Below, one piece after another: positions 50,982 to 58,673 of a stretch of 64,000 nucleotides of DNA. The DNA comes from Paramicrobacterium humi. GTDB lineage: Bacteria > Actinomycetota > Actinomycetes > Actinomycetales > Microbacteriaceae. The stretch is taken from the NCBI RefSeq assembly GCF_900105715.1, contig NZ_FNRY01000001.1:682001-746000 (forward strand), written 5' to 3'. The notes beneath the pieces were generated by a model, which made no database searches, was not told the DNA's origin, and worked only from the letters and a program-made list of their open reading frames with translations. Positions within the stretch are counted from its first letter, which is position 1, and each line of letters starts with the position of its first letter. Both the position numbers and the translations under genes were made by a program.

Positions 50982-52187
50982 TCAGGAGCGCAGGTCCTCG
51001 AGCACGGCGGAGAGCTGGTCCACAGCCCAGTCGAGGTCTCCCTCGTCGATGACGAGCGGCGGAGCGAGGCGGATCGTGGAACCGTGCGTGTCCTTCGCAA
51101 GGACGCGGCGCTCGGCGAGCTTCTCGCACACGTGGCGGCCGGTTGCGAGCGCGGGGTCGATGTCGACGCCCGCCCACAGCCCGACCCGGCGGTAGGCGAC
51201 GACGCCGCGGCCGACGAGCTGCGCGAGGCGGGCATCGAGGCGTTCGCCGAGCGTGCGGGCGCGCTCCTGGTAGACCCCGCTCTGCAGCATCCGCACCACT
51301 TCACGGCCGATCGCGACGGCGAGCGGGTTGCCGCCGAAGGTCGAGCCGTGCTCGCCCGGTCGCAGCACGCCGAGGATCTCGCTGTCGCCGACGACGGCGG
51401 ACAGCGGGACGATGCCTCCGCCGAGCGCCTTGCCGAGGAGGTACAGGTCGGGGACGACGCCTTCGAGCTCGCAAGCGAAGGTCGAGCCTGTGCGGCCGAG
51501 GCCGGACTGGATCTCGTCCGCGATCATGAGCACGTTGTTCGCTGTGCACAGCTCCCGCACCTCGCGCAGGAACCCGTCGGGCGGGACGATGACTCCGGCT
51601 TCGCCCTGCACGGGCTCGAGCAGCACCGCGACAGTGTTCTCGTCGATCGCGGCCGCTATCGCCGCGGCGTCGCCAAACGGGACGGAGCGGAATCCGGGCG
51701 CGAACGGCCCGAAGTCGTCGTGCGCGGTCGGGTCGTCGGAGAAGCCGACGATCGTCGTCGTGCGCCCGTGAAAGTTGCCGTTCATCACGATGATGTTCGC
51801 CTGATCGGACGCGACGCCCTTCACCCGGTAACCCCACGCGCGAGCGACCTTGATGCCGGACTCGACGGCTTCGGCGCCCGTGTTCATCGGCAGGACCATG
51901 TCTTTGCCACACAGCGCAGCGAGCTCGGCCGCGAACGGCGCGAGCTGATCGTTCTCGAACGCGCGGCTCACGAGCGTGACGCGATCGAGCTGGTCATGAG
52001 CGACGGCGAGAAGCTCCGGGTTCGCGTGACCGAAGTTCACGGCGGAATAGGCGGCGAGGCAGTCGAGGTACCTGACGCCCTCGGCATCCGTCACCCACGC
52101 GCCCTCTCCGGAGGCGATGACGACCGGGAGCGGCTCGTAGTTATGGGCGAGGTGAGGGCTCACCTGCGCAGTTCGAGCGTGCAGCAC
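50982..52187 (-). CDS. rocD: Ornithine aminotransferase
   Basis: Pyridoxal-phosphate enzyme of 401 residues that converts ornithine and 2-oxoglutarate to glutamate semialdehyde and glutamate. It starts AHNYEPLPVVIASGEGAWVTD and has NTGAEAVESGIKVARAWGY near residue 103, ADEIQSGLGRTG near 230 and the PLP-lysine region LLGKALGGGIVPLSAV near 255. All are typical of OAT rather than acetylornithine aminotransferase. The GTG start lies 28 bases inside the end of the dimethylarginase gene behind GAGGAGG. Together they route arginine derivatives to ornithine and glutamate. Confidence 0.9.
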   Translation of the reverse strand: MLHARTAQVSPHLAHNYEPLPVVIASGEGAWVTDAEGVRYLDCLAAYSAVNFGHANPELLAVAHDQLDRVTLVSRAFENDQLAPFAAELAALCGKDMVLPMNTGAEAVESGIKVARAWGYRVKGVASDQANIIVMNGNFHGRTTTIVGFSDDPTAHDDFGPFAPGFRSVPFGDAAAIAAAIDENTVAVLLEPVQGEAGVIVPPDGFLREVRELCTANNVLMIADEIQSGLGRTGSTFACELEGVVPDLYLLGKALGGGIVPLSAVVGDSEILGVLRPGEHGSTFGGNPLAVAIGREVVRMLQSGVYQERARTLGERLDARLAQLVGRGVVAYRRVGLWAGVDIDPALATGRHVCEKLAERRVLAKDTHGSTIRLAPPLVIDEGDLDWAVDQLSAVLEDLRS

Positions 52188-53017
52188 TTGACACCTCCTC
52201 CGCCGAGCAGGAGCTCGGACAGGTCGACGCCGATGGGGTTGTAGCCGCGTTCCCGCAGCTGCGCCTCGAAGCCCGTCGCGCGCTTGGCGATGACGACGTT
52301 GTAGCCGTCGGAGATCGAGTTGAGGCCGAGAATGCGGGAGTCCTCTTCGCTCACGTGGATGGCGTTCGGGTAGCGCTCGTCGAGGATGGCGCGAGAGGCC
52401 TCGTCGAACGCGCCGGGCAGGTACGCGATGTTCGCGTCGGCGTCGCCGGTGAGCGGATCGAGCACCGAGATCGCCGTGTCGAGGTGGTAGAAGTTGGCGT
52501 TCGTCAGAGTGAGCGAGACGACCTCGCGCCCGAAGATCTCGGCGATCTCACGATGACTGTCGGGCGTCGAGCGGAATCCCGTGCCGGCGAGGATCGTGTC
52601 GCCGACGAGGAGGAAGTCGCCCTCGCCCTCGTTGACGCTCACAGGCTCGGCCACCTGGAAGCCGTTGTCGGCGAACCAGCGCATGAACGCGGGTGCCTCG
52701 GGCTGACGCTCGGGGTAGCGGAAGCTCGGGCCGTAGGCGACGCCGTCGATGATGAAGCCGCCGTTCGCGGTGTAGACCATGTCGGGCAGCCCGGGCAGCG
52801 GCTCGATGAGCTCGATGCTGTGGCCGAGGCCGATGTACGTCTCGTACAGGGTCTCCCATTGCGCGATCGCCCGGGCGGTGTCGGTCGGTTTGGCGGGTTC
52901 CATCCACGGGTTGATGCGGTACGAGACGGTGAAGTACTCGGGCCTGCACATCAGGTAGCTGCGCGGCTGCGGCGAGTGCTCGCGGCTCGGCGTGGAAATC
53001 GTGTGGGTGTTGGTCAT
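52160..53017 (-). CDS. ddaH: Dimethylarginine dimethylaminohydrolase-like amidinotransferase-fold enzyme
   Basis: A 285-residue guanidine-modifying enzyme. RSYLMCRPEYFTVSYRINPW is the typical N-terminal motif. MVYTANGGFI and EGEGDFLLVGDTILAGTGFR carry substrate-contact acidic residues, FYHLDTAISVLD holds the catalytic histidine, and LLGGGGVKCCT near residue 278 the nucleophilic cysteine. Members hydrolyse methylarginine to citrulline, or arginine to ornithine/citrulline in related groups. Together with rocD and a divergent Lrp gene, a role in arginine breakdown is likely. The ATG at 53017 follows GGAG. Confidence 0.87.
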   Translation of the reverse strand: MTNTHTISTPSREHSPQPRSYLMCRPEYFTVSYRINPWMEPAKPTDTARAIAQWETLYETYIGLGHSIELIEPLPGLPDMVYTANGGFIIDGVAYGPSFRYPERQPEAPAFMRWFADNGFQVAEPVSVNEGEGDFLLVGDTILAGTGFRSTPDSHREIAEIFGREVVSLTLTNANFYHLDTAISVLDPLTGDADANIAYLPGAFDEASRAILDERYPNAIHVSEEDSRILGLNSISDGYNVVIAKRATGFEAQLRERGYNPIGVDLSELLLGGGGVKCCTLELRR

Positions 53018-53200
53018 GTCGTCTCCAGTTCGCACTCGGAACGGCGGACACTGTCCTCGAGGCCCGGACAAATGAATGCACTCGGGCACGCCTTCGCGTT
53101 CCAGTCTGGCACCGGAAGTACGCAGTTGCCTGTGACGGCACGCAGTTTTCGTGCACACTCGCCACGGTTGACGCAAGGATGCGCGGCTAAGCTGGCGAAC

Positions 53201-53638
53201 ATGGACAATATCGATCGCGGCATCATTGACGAACTGCGAAAGAACGCGCGAGCCGGCTACGGCGATATCGGGCAGGTCGTCGGCCTCTCGGCATCCGCCG
53301 TCAAGCGGCGCGTCGACAGGCTCGTCGCCGACGGCGTCATCCGCGGATTCACCGTGCAAGTGGACCCGGCCATCGACGGCCGCAGCACCGAGGCCTACGT
53401 TGAGCTGTTCTGCCGCGGCACTGTCGCGCCCGCCGAACTGCGGCGCATGATGAGCGGCGTGCCCGAGGTCGTGGGCGCGTGCACGGTGTCGGGAAGCGCC
53501 GACGCGATGGTGCACATCCGCGCTCGCAGCATCCCCGCGCTCGAGGATGCGCTCGAGCGCGTGCGCGTCGCGCCGAACGTCGACCACACGCGCTCGTCCA
53601 TAGTGCTCTCACGGCTCATCGACAGGCCGATCGACTGA
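53201..53638 (+). CDS. Lrp/AsnC-family regulator
   Basis: A 145-residue regulator with helix-turn-helix GIIDELRKNARAGYGDIGQV and VGLSASAVKRRVDRL near residues 7-45, and a C-terminal RAM ligand-binding domain (AYVELFCRGTVAPAELRRMM; DAMVHIRARSIPALEDAL). It is divergent from the ddaH-rocD operon across 183 bp and probably senses arginine, ornithine or another amino acid to control it, as AsnC-type neighbours of rocD often do. Confidence 0.9.
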   Translation: MDNIDRGIIDELRKNARAGYGDIGQVVGLSASAVKRRVDRLVADGVIRGFTVQVDPAIDGRSTEAYVELFCRGTVAPAELRRMMSGVPEVVGACTVSGSADAMVHIRARSIPALEDALERVRVAPNVDHTRSSIVLSRLIDRPID

Positions 53639-53649
53639 ACACAAGAAAA

Positions 53650-53681
53650 GGAGGCGGGCCACAGAACGTGGCTCCGCCTCC
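53650..53681 (+). terminator. Rho-independent-like terminator of the Lrp gene
   Basis: GGAGGCGG (53650-53657) pairs with CCGCCTCC (53674-53681), and inside it GCCAC (53658-53662) pairs with GTGGC (53668-53672), giving a long, very stable hairpin 11 bases past the lrp stop codon. The T-tract is short, as is common in high-G+C actinomycetes. Confidence 0.7.
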
Positions 53682-53701
53682 ATTGGTTCGCGCTCACTCT
53701 C

Positions 53702-53725
53702 CCCGTGCTCACCCGAAAGCACGGG
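53702..53725 (-). terminator. Hairpin downstream of the small membrane-protein gene
   Basis: CCCGTGCT (53702-53709) pairs with AGCACGGG (53718-53725) across an 8-nt loop. It lies 35 bases past the stop of the minus-strand gene at 53760 and may terminate it; no T-tract is seen. Confidence 0.5.
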
Positions 53726-53759
53726 CCCCCATGTCGTGCGCGAACGGTTGTGCCGCTGA

Positions 53760-53924
53760 CTAGGCGCGGTTGCGCCCGGTCAGGGCCCGAATGATCCACG
53801 CGATGATCGCGAGGATCAGGAGAATGATTCCAATCCAGAGCAGGAACTTGACCGCTTCGACGAACCCTCCGATGAAGAGGAGAACGATGGCGATGATCGC
53901 GACGATTATCAGCAGAATGTTCAT
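53760..53924 (-). CDS. 54-residue two-helix membrane protein
   Basis: A very hydrophobic small protein, MNILLIIVAIIAIVLLFIGG at the start, then EAVKFLLWIGIILLILA and the basic end IRALTGRNRA. It would form two closely spaced membrane helices with a positive C-terminus. The clean start, isoleucine-rich composition and own downstream hairpin support it as real. Similar short membrane proteins are common in actinobacteria without assigned function. Confidence 0.65.
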   Translation of the reverse strand: MNILLIIVAIIAIVLLFIGGFVEAVKFLLWIGIILLILAIIAWIIRALTGRNRA

Positions 53925-54043
53925 GACCCGAACATAGCTCGGAGGCTGTGCCTCCGATATGGGGTTGACCCGGCGCTCGCTCCTCTGGTAGGCCGCTCGA
54001 GACTTCTTGACCGTACGCTGGAGGTTCCAACTACGCTGGAGGC

Positions 54044-55486
54044 GTGAGCGGCACGAGCAGCACGAGGATCCTCCGATTGCGCCTGCGCCAGCACCTCATC
54101 GACCTCGCGGGCGGCTGGGTGCGCGGGGCCGGCATGCCGACAACGCGCATCGCGCTTCCCGGCAGCGACGACGCGATCACGCAGAAGCACGCGCGGTCGG
54201 TCATCGACCTGTGTCTGCGCATGGGCGAGGCGATGCTCGCGACGGGAGCGTCGTCGGCGGACGTCGTGGCGACCGTGCTGCGGCTCAGCTCGAGCTTCGG
54301 CATCAGCGGCATGCACGTCGACATCGCCTTCACGTCGATAACGGTCTCGGTGCACCGCGGCGTCGACGAGGACCCGATCTCGGTCGTGCGCGTGGTGCGC
54401 GTGCGCACGACGGACTACACGCGCCTGCAGGACGTGTACCGGCTCATCGACGACATCACGAGTTCCGACGAGCCCGTCGACCCGGATGCCGCTCGCGAAC
54501 GGCTCAACCGGATCCTCGTGCAGCCGCACCCCTACCGCCGCTGGGTCATGTCGCTCGGCAAGGCCGTGCTCGCGGCGGGCGTCGTCGTGATGTACGACGC
54601 GAGCATCGTGCTCGTGCTCGTCGCGGCGGGCTCCGCGATCGTCGCCGACGTCGTCACGCGACGGCTCGAGAAGTGGCGGGTCTCGGCGTTCTTCGTGCAG
54701 ATGGCGGCCGCTGCCGTGATCACGGCGATCGCCGCGGCGCTCAAGTGGTTCAGCTCGCTCGGGCTCGCCCTGCCGGGGGCGGATCAGCCGACCGTCATCG
54801 TGATCTCGGGAATCATGCTTCTGCTCTCGGGCATCGGCCTCACGGCCGCCGCGCGCGACGCGATCGACGGCTACTACATCACGGCGTCCGCGCGCGGGCT
54901 CGAAGTGCTCATGATGACTCTCGGTCTCGCCGTCGGGATCTTCGTCACGCTCGGCGTCGCGCTGCGCCTCGGCTCCCCCATCACCGTCGGCACGTCGCTC
55001 GGGCGCACCGAGAGCATTGCCGCCGGCATGCTCGGCGCGGGCCTCATCGGAATCGGCTTCGCGCTCACCTCGTATGTGCGTCTCATCATCGCCCCGCTCA
55101 TGGGCATTCTCGCCGCTGTCGTGTTCGCGGTCTTCTTCGTCGTGCAGCCGCTCGCTCCCGAACCGGGTCTCGCGCAGGGCACGGCGGGAGTCGTCGCGGG
55201 GGTCGCGGCGTACCTGCTGTACCGGTGGATCAAGGTTCCCGAGGCGGCGATGACGATGGCGGGCATCATCGGGCTCATCCCCGGCCTCACGGTGTATCGC
55301 GCGATCTTCACGCTCATGAGCAACGACCACGGGCTATCCAGCTCGCTCGTCGAGTTCGTCTCCGCTCTCGCGATCGGCATCGGTCTTGCGGCGGGCACGA
55401 CGATCGGCGGCCACGTCACTCGGCGCGCGTTCGGCCTCGACCGCGCTGCTCAGCTCTCGATCCGACGCACGCGCGGCCCCCGCTGA
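54044..55486 (+). CDS. ThrE-family threonine/serine exporter
   Basis: A 480-residue membrane protein of the DUF1212/ThrE type. The N-terminal cytoplasmic domain shows VIDLCLRMGEAMLATGASSA near residue 50 and FTSITVSVHRG near 97, the family's predicted hydrolase-like domain. About ten membrane helices follow from residue 165, with SSLVEFVSALAIGIGLAAGT near the end. The single chain holds both halves that are split into two proteins in other groups. The start is GTG 54044 with GGAGG. It probably exports small amino acids. Confidence 0.87.
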   Translation: MSGTSSTRILRLRLRQHLIDLAGGWVRGAGMPTTRIALPGSDDAITQKHARSVIDLCLRMGEAMLATGASSADVVATVLRLSSSFGISGMHVDIAFTSITVSVHRGVDEDPISVVRVVRVRTTDYTRLQDVYRLIDDITSSDEPVDPDAARERLNRILVQPHPYRRWVMSLGKAVLAAGVVVMYDASIVLVLVAAGSAIVADVVTRRLEKWRVSAFFVQMAAAAVITAIAAALKWFSSLGLALPGADQPTVIVISGIMLLLSGIGLTAAARDAIDGYYITASARGLEVLMMTLGLAVGIFVTLGVALRLGSPITVGTSLGRTESIAAGMLGAGLIGIGFALTSYVRLIIAPLMGILAAVVFAVFFVVQPLAPEPGLAQGTAGVVAGVAAYLLYRWIKVPEAAMTMAGIIGLIPGLTVYRAIFTLMSNDHGLSSSLVEFVSALAIGIGLAAGTTIGGHVTRRAFGLDRAAQLSIRRTRGPR

Positions 55487-55491
55487 GCCGT

Positions 55492-56955
55492 TCAGCGCAA
55501 GCGTGACGGCGGCACGAGCGTCGCGAGCTCGTCGCGCATCCACCAGAGTCCCGTGCGGCGACGCTCCTCGCGCGTGGCGAAGCGGTACGCGAACAGACGA
55601 GCGCGCACCATGCGCGGCCGCTCGCCGTGGAACGGGTCGACCCGCAGAAGCCGCAGCGTCGCGGCATCCGCTTCGAGAAGTCTCTGCAGAAACCGCTGGA
55701 ACCACACGTCGTCCCAGGAGCCGAGCGCGAGGAACCACATGAGCCAGTCGAGGCGCAAGTGGTACGGGGCGAACTGGCGCGGGACTCTGGTGGGGTCGCC
55801 GGGCTTGCCCTTGAACTCGTAGGGCTTCCAGTCCGTTGGGCCGGGATCGTCGCTCATCGTGCCCTCGACGATGACCTCACGGCGCAGCTGAGTGACGCTG
55901 CCGAACGCGCCGTACGCGTTCACGAGGTGCCAGCGGTTGAAGCTCGCGTTCATGAGCTGGCGGCGCGAGAACAGGTTGAGCACCGGCTGCCAGCTGAGCG
56001 CCGCGAGACCGAGGAAGGCGAGCGTCGTGAGCACGAGCCACCAGATCGGCATGGGGCCGCCCGCTCCCTCGCCGATGTGCTCCCAGCCCCAGCCGGGCCA
56101 GCCGTGCCCGGTGATCCAGTCGAAGAACGAGTCGCTGATGCCGCAGAACGCGATGACGATCGTGATCCAGTTGAGCCACGCGAAGTTTCCCGAGATCACG
56201 AGCCACAGCTGCGTGAGGATGATGAGGCACGCGGCGAAGCTCGCGATGGGCTGTGGGAAGAACAGCAGCCACGGCATGCCGAGCTGCACGATGTGGTTGC
56301 CGAGCGTCTCCAGGCGGTGCACGGGCTTGGGCAGCAGGTGCGCGAACCGGCTCACGGGGTTCGGCATGGGCTGGGTCTCGTGGTGGTAGTACATGGCCGT
56401 GAGATCGCGCCACGTTCGGTCGCCGCGCATCTTGATCATGCCGGCGCCGAACTCGAGCCGGAAGATGAGCCAGCGCAGGAACAGGATGATGAGGAACGGC
56501 GGCGCGGCCTCGTTCGAGCCGAGCAGCCCGACGATCGCGCCGGCCTCGAGAAGCAGCGACTCCCAGCCGAAGCCGTAGAAGGTCTGCCCCACGTTCACGA
56601 TCGACAGGTAGAACACCCACATCACGGCGAACACGGCGAGCGGCACCCACGACGGGCCGAGCTGCGGGAGGCCGAGAACGACGGATGCCGCGAGCGCGAT
56701 GCCGATCGCGGCGGTGAGGCGCAGCATCCTGTCGCTGTATCGCCAGCGGAAGAGGCTCGGGAATCGCTTTGCGCTCGTGCGGGCGATGAACGCGGGCGCC
56801 GGGAGCAGGCCGTGCTCGCCGAGGAGGGCGGGGAACTGCGCGATCGCCGAGGCGAACGCGACGATGAAGATCGCCGCGACGCCGCGTTCGATGATCTCGC
56901 GGGCGATCGTGTAGTCGCTCGCCGAGGCCCACGTGAGCCAATCGGTCCATTGCAT
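55492..56955 (-). CDS. Lipase maturation factor family membrane protein
   Basis: A 487-residue membrane protein of the LMF1/LMF2 family. It starts MQWTDWLTWASASDYTIARE and has multiple hydrophobic helices with the diagnostic motifs FYGFGWESLLLEAGAIVGLL near residue 128, FRLEFGAGMIKMRGDRTWRD near 172 and YYHHETQPMPNPVSRF near 192. The C-terminal soluble domain has LRREVIVEGT and YHLRLDWLMWFLALG. In animals the family helps lipases fold in the ER; the bacterial role is unknown. The ATG at 56955 was preferred over GTG 56961 because the GGGGG ribosome site is better spaced. Confidence 0.87.
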   Translation of the reverse strand: MQWTDWLTWASASDYTIAREIIERGVAAIFIVAFASAIAQFPALLGEHGLLPAPAFIARTSAKRFPSLFRWRYSDRMLRLTAAIGIALAASVVLGLPQLGPSWVPLAVFAVMWVFYLSIVNVGQTFYGFGWESLLLEAGAIVGLLGSNEAAPPFLIILFLRWLIFRLEFGAGMIKMRGDRTWRDLTAMYYHHETQPMPNPVSRFAHLLPKPVHRLETLGNHIVQLGMPWLLFFPQPIASFAACLIILTQLWLVISGNFAWLNWITIVIAFCGISDSFFDWITGHGWPGWGWEHIGEGAGGPMPIWWLVLTTLAFLGLAALSWQPVLNLFSRRQLMNASFNRWHLVNAYGAFGSVTQLRREVIVEGTMSDDPGPTDWKPYEFKGKPGDPTRVPRQFAPYHLRLDWLMWFLALGSWDDVWFQRFLQRLLEADAATLRLLRVDPFHGERPRMVRARLFAYRFATREERRRTGLWWMRDELATLVPPSRLR

Positions 56956-57147
56956 GTGCACTCACCCCCAGCGTCGGGTTCAACCGGTGCCAGCCCATCA
57001 CCGTGCCTGCGGCGCTGCAAGGGGTTGCGCTCGCACGGCGTCGTTCACGAGGCCGACGATAGGCTCGTTCCATGGCGAGCTGCCGGCGAGCCGGCGGCTC
57101 GGGAGCCCCTCGAACGGGCCTACGCGCCGATCGCCGCCGAGAAGCGC

Positions 57148-57612
57148 ATGGCCGATCTCCGCCGCCGGGAGCGGGAGAGCGACAAGCGGCTGCTGAGCCC
57201 GGCCTGCGTCGACGCTCTCGCCCACTATGGAGCACGTGTCGACCTGCACGCTGACGCCGTCTGCGACTTCTCGCACGCGGGGAAGGAGTGGTCCGCCCAG
57301 CTCCACGACACGATGGTGGTCGTCTACGACGGGCAGGGGGTGCCGCCGATCGGCTCGCTTCGCCCGATCAGTGCCGCGGAACAGTGGCTCGTCGGCATGA
57401 TCGGCGCGGCGACCAGGACCGAACGTGGGCTGCCCGCGTTACCCGCATTCGACGCGCGTCCGGTGCCGGAGCTTCGTCGTCAGAGAGACAAATGGTTCAG
57501 CCTCGGATCGGCAACCGTCACGGTCAACCTTGCTGATGGACTGCCCGTTGAGGTGTTCCGCTTCGTCAGCGGGCGCTCGCTGCCCGAGATTCGCGCGGCG
57601 ATCGGACAGTGA
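57148..57612 (+). CDS. Conserved-looking hypothetical protein
   Basis: A protein of about 154 residues, soluble, which I do not recognise. It has a charged start (MADLRRRERESDKRLLS), a middle part LHADAVCDFSHAGKEWSAQL followed by MVVVYDGQGVPPIGSLRPIS, and a C-terminal stretch GSATVTVNLADGLPVEVFRF. The frame is open further upstream with plausible sequence (ERAYAPIAAEKR), so a non-ATG start before 57148 is possible. Codon use supports coding in this frame to 57612. There is no operon partner. Confidence 0.5.
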   Translation: MADLRRRERESDKRLLSPACVDALAHYGARVDLHADAVCDFSHAGKEWSAQLHDTMVVVYDGQGVPPIGSLRPISAAEQWLVGMIGAATRTERGLPALPAFDARPVPELRRQRDKWFSLGSATVTVNLADGLPVEVFRFVSGRSLPEIRAAIGQ

Positions 57613-57662
57613 CCGCGCGCTGAAGGGGTTTGCGCTCGTCGAAGCGAGCGGCCGGAGCGGTT

Positions 57663-57724
57663 GGGAGCCAGAATGCGTTTTGGGAGCTCGTTCATCCTGG
57701 CTCCGCGGGACAGTTCTGGCTCCC
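57663..57724. repeat. Intergenic inverted-repeat element
   Basis: GGGAGCCAGAA (57663-57673) and its exact inverse TTCTGGCTCCC (57714-57724) flank 40 bases that contain further GGGAGC and CTGGCTCC copies. The block fills most of the 124-bp gap between a plus-strand and a minus-strand gene. It may be a bidirectional terminator or a member of a dispersed repeat family. Confidence 0.5.
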
Positions 57725-57736
57725 GAACTCAACCGG

Positions 57737-58636
57737 CTACGACAGCGACACGTCGAGGATGACCTTGCCCTGTGGGCGTCCGAACTCGAGCCGGTCGAAC
57801 GCGGCGGCGGCATCCACGAGCGGGAAGACCGAGTCGACGCGGGCGCCATAGCCGTGCTCGCTGATAAGGCCCGGCAGTTCGTCGAGTACGTCCCACGCGC
57901 TGTCGGCGCCGCCGCCCGTCGCGCGCGCCCCGAACTGCGGCGCGTCGAAGTCCGCGATCGAGACGACCTGCGAGGGGTCGTCGACGAGACCCACGAGCTC
58001 GGGCAGCGAACCGGAGCCGGCCGTGTCGAGAACGGCGTCGACGTGATCTGCGATGTCGCGCACGCTCGCGGCGATGCCCGCGCCGTAGAGCACCGGCTCG
58101 GCGCCGATACTCTGCAGGTACTCGTGGTTGCGCTCCGACGCCGTGCCGATCACCCGGGCGCCCCTGATGCGGGCGAGTTGAACGGCGGCGGCGCCCACTC
58201 CGCCCGCCGCGCCCTCGACGACGAGAGTCTGCCCCGCCTGCACGTTCAGGAGGCGCAGAGCCCGCTCGGCGGTCTCGGTGACAAGCGGCAGGCCGGCCGC
58301 CTCGATCCAGCCGAGCCCGGCGGGCTTCACGGCCACGTGCCGGAGCACTGCGAAGTCCGCGAGAGTGCGGAATCCCCAGCCGAGCACTTCGTCGCCGACC
58401 GCGACATCCGCGACGCCGTCGCCCACCTCGTCGACGATTCCGGCGGCGTCGAAGCCCGGAACGGCGGGAAACGTCGCCTCGCCCATGTCTCCGCTGCGCT
58501 TCTTGACGTCGGCGCGGTTCAGCGCGGCCGCGCGCACCCGGACGCGCACCCGGCCTTCGCGCGCGTGCGGCTCGTCCCGCTCGGTCACGTGCAGAACCGA
58601 CGAGTCCCCGAACCGGTCATAGGTCACAGCGCGCAC
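57737..58636 (-). CDS. NADP-dependent quinone-oxidoreductase-like protein
   Basis: A 299-residue medium-chain reductase without zinc-binding cysteines. It starts RAVTYDRFGDSSVLHVTE, has VPGFDAAGIVDEVGDGV near residue 60 and the NADPH loop VVEGAAGGVGAAAVQLARI near 140, then GARVIGTASERNHEYLQSIG. This is the QOR/zeta-crystallin group, which reduces quinones or alkenals. AAGGAGG precedes the GTG at 58636. Neighbouring FAD monooxygenase on the same strand, 37 bp upstream, suggests joint action on an aromatic or xenobiotic compound. Confidence 0.87.
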   Translation of the reverse strand: MRAVTYDRFGDSSVLHVTERDEPHAREGRVRVRVRAAALNRADVKKRSGDMGEATFPAVPGFDAAGIVDEVGDGVADVAVGDEVLGWGFRTLADFAVLRHVAVKPAGLGWIEAAGLPLVTETAERALRLLNVQAGQTLVVEGAAGGVGAAAVQLARIRGARVIGTASERNHEYLQSIGAEPVLYGAGIAASVRDIADHVDAVLDTAGSGSLPELVGLVDDPSQVVSIADFDAPQFGARATGGGADSAWDVLDELPGLISEHGYGARVDSVFPLVDAAAAFDRLEFGRPQGKVILDVSLS

Positions 58637-58673
58637 ATCGGCCTCCTTCGATCTGTCTCCAGCTTGGCCACCG

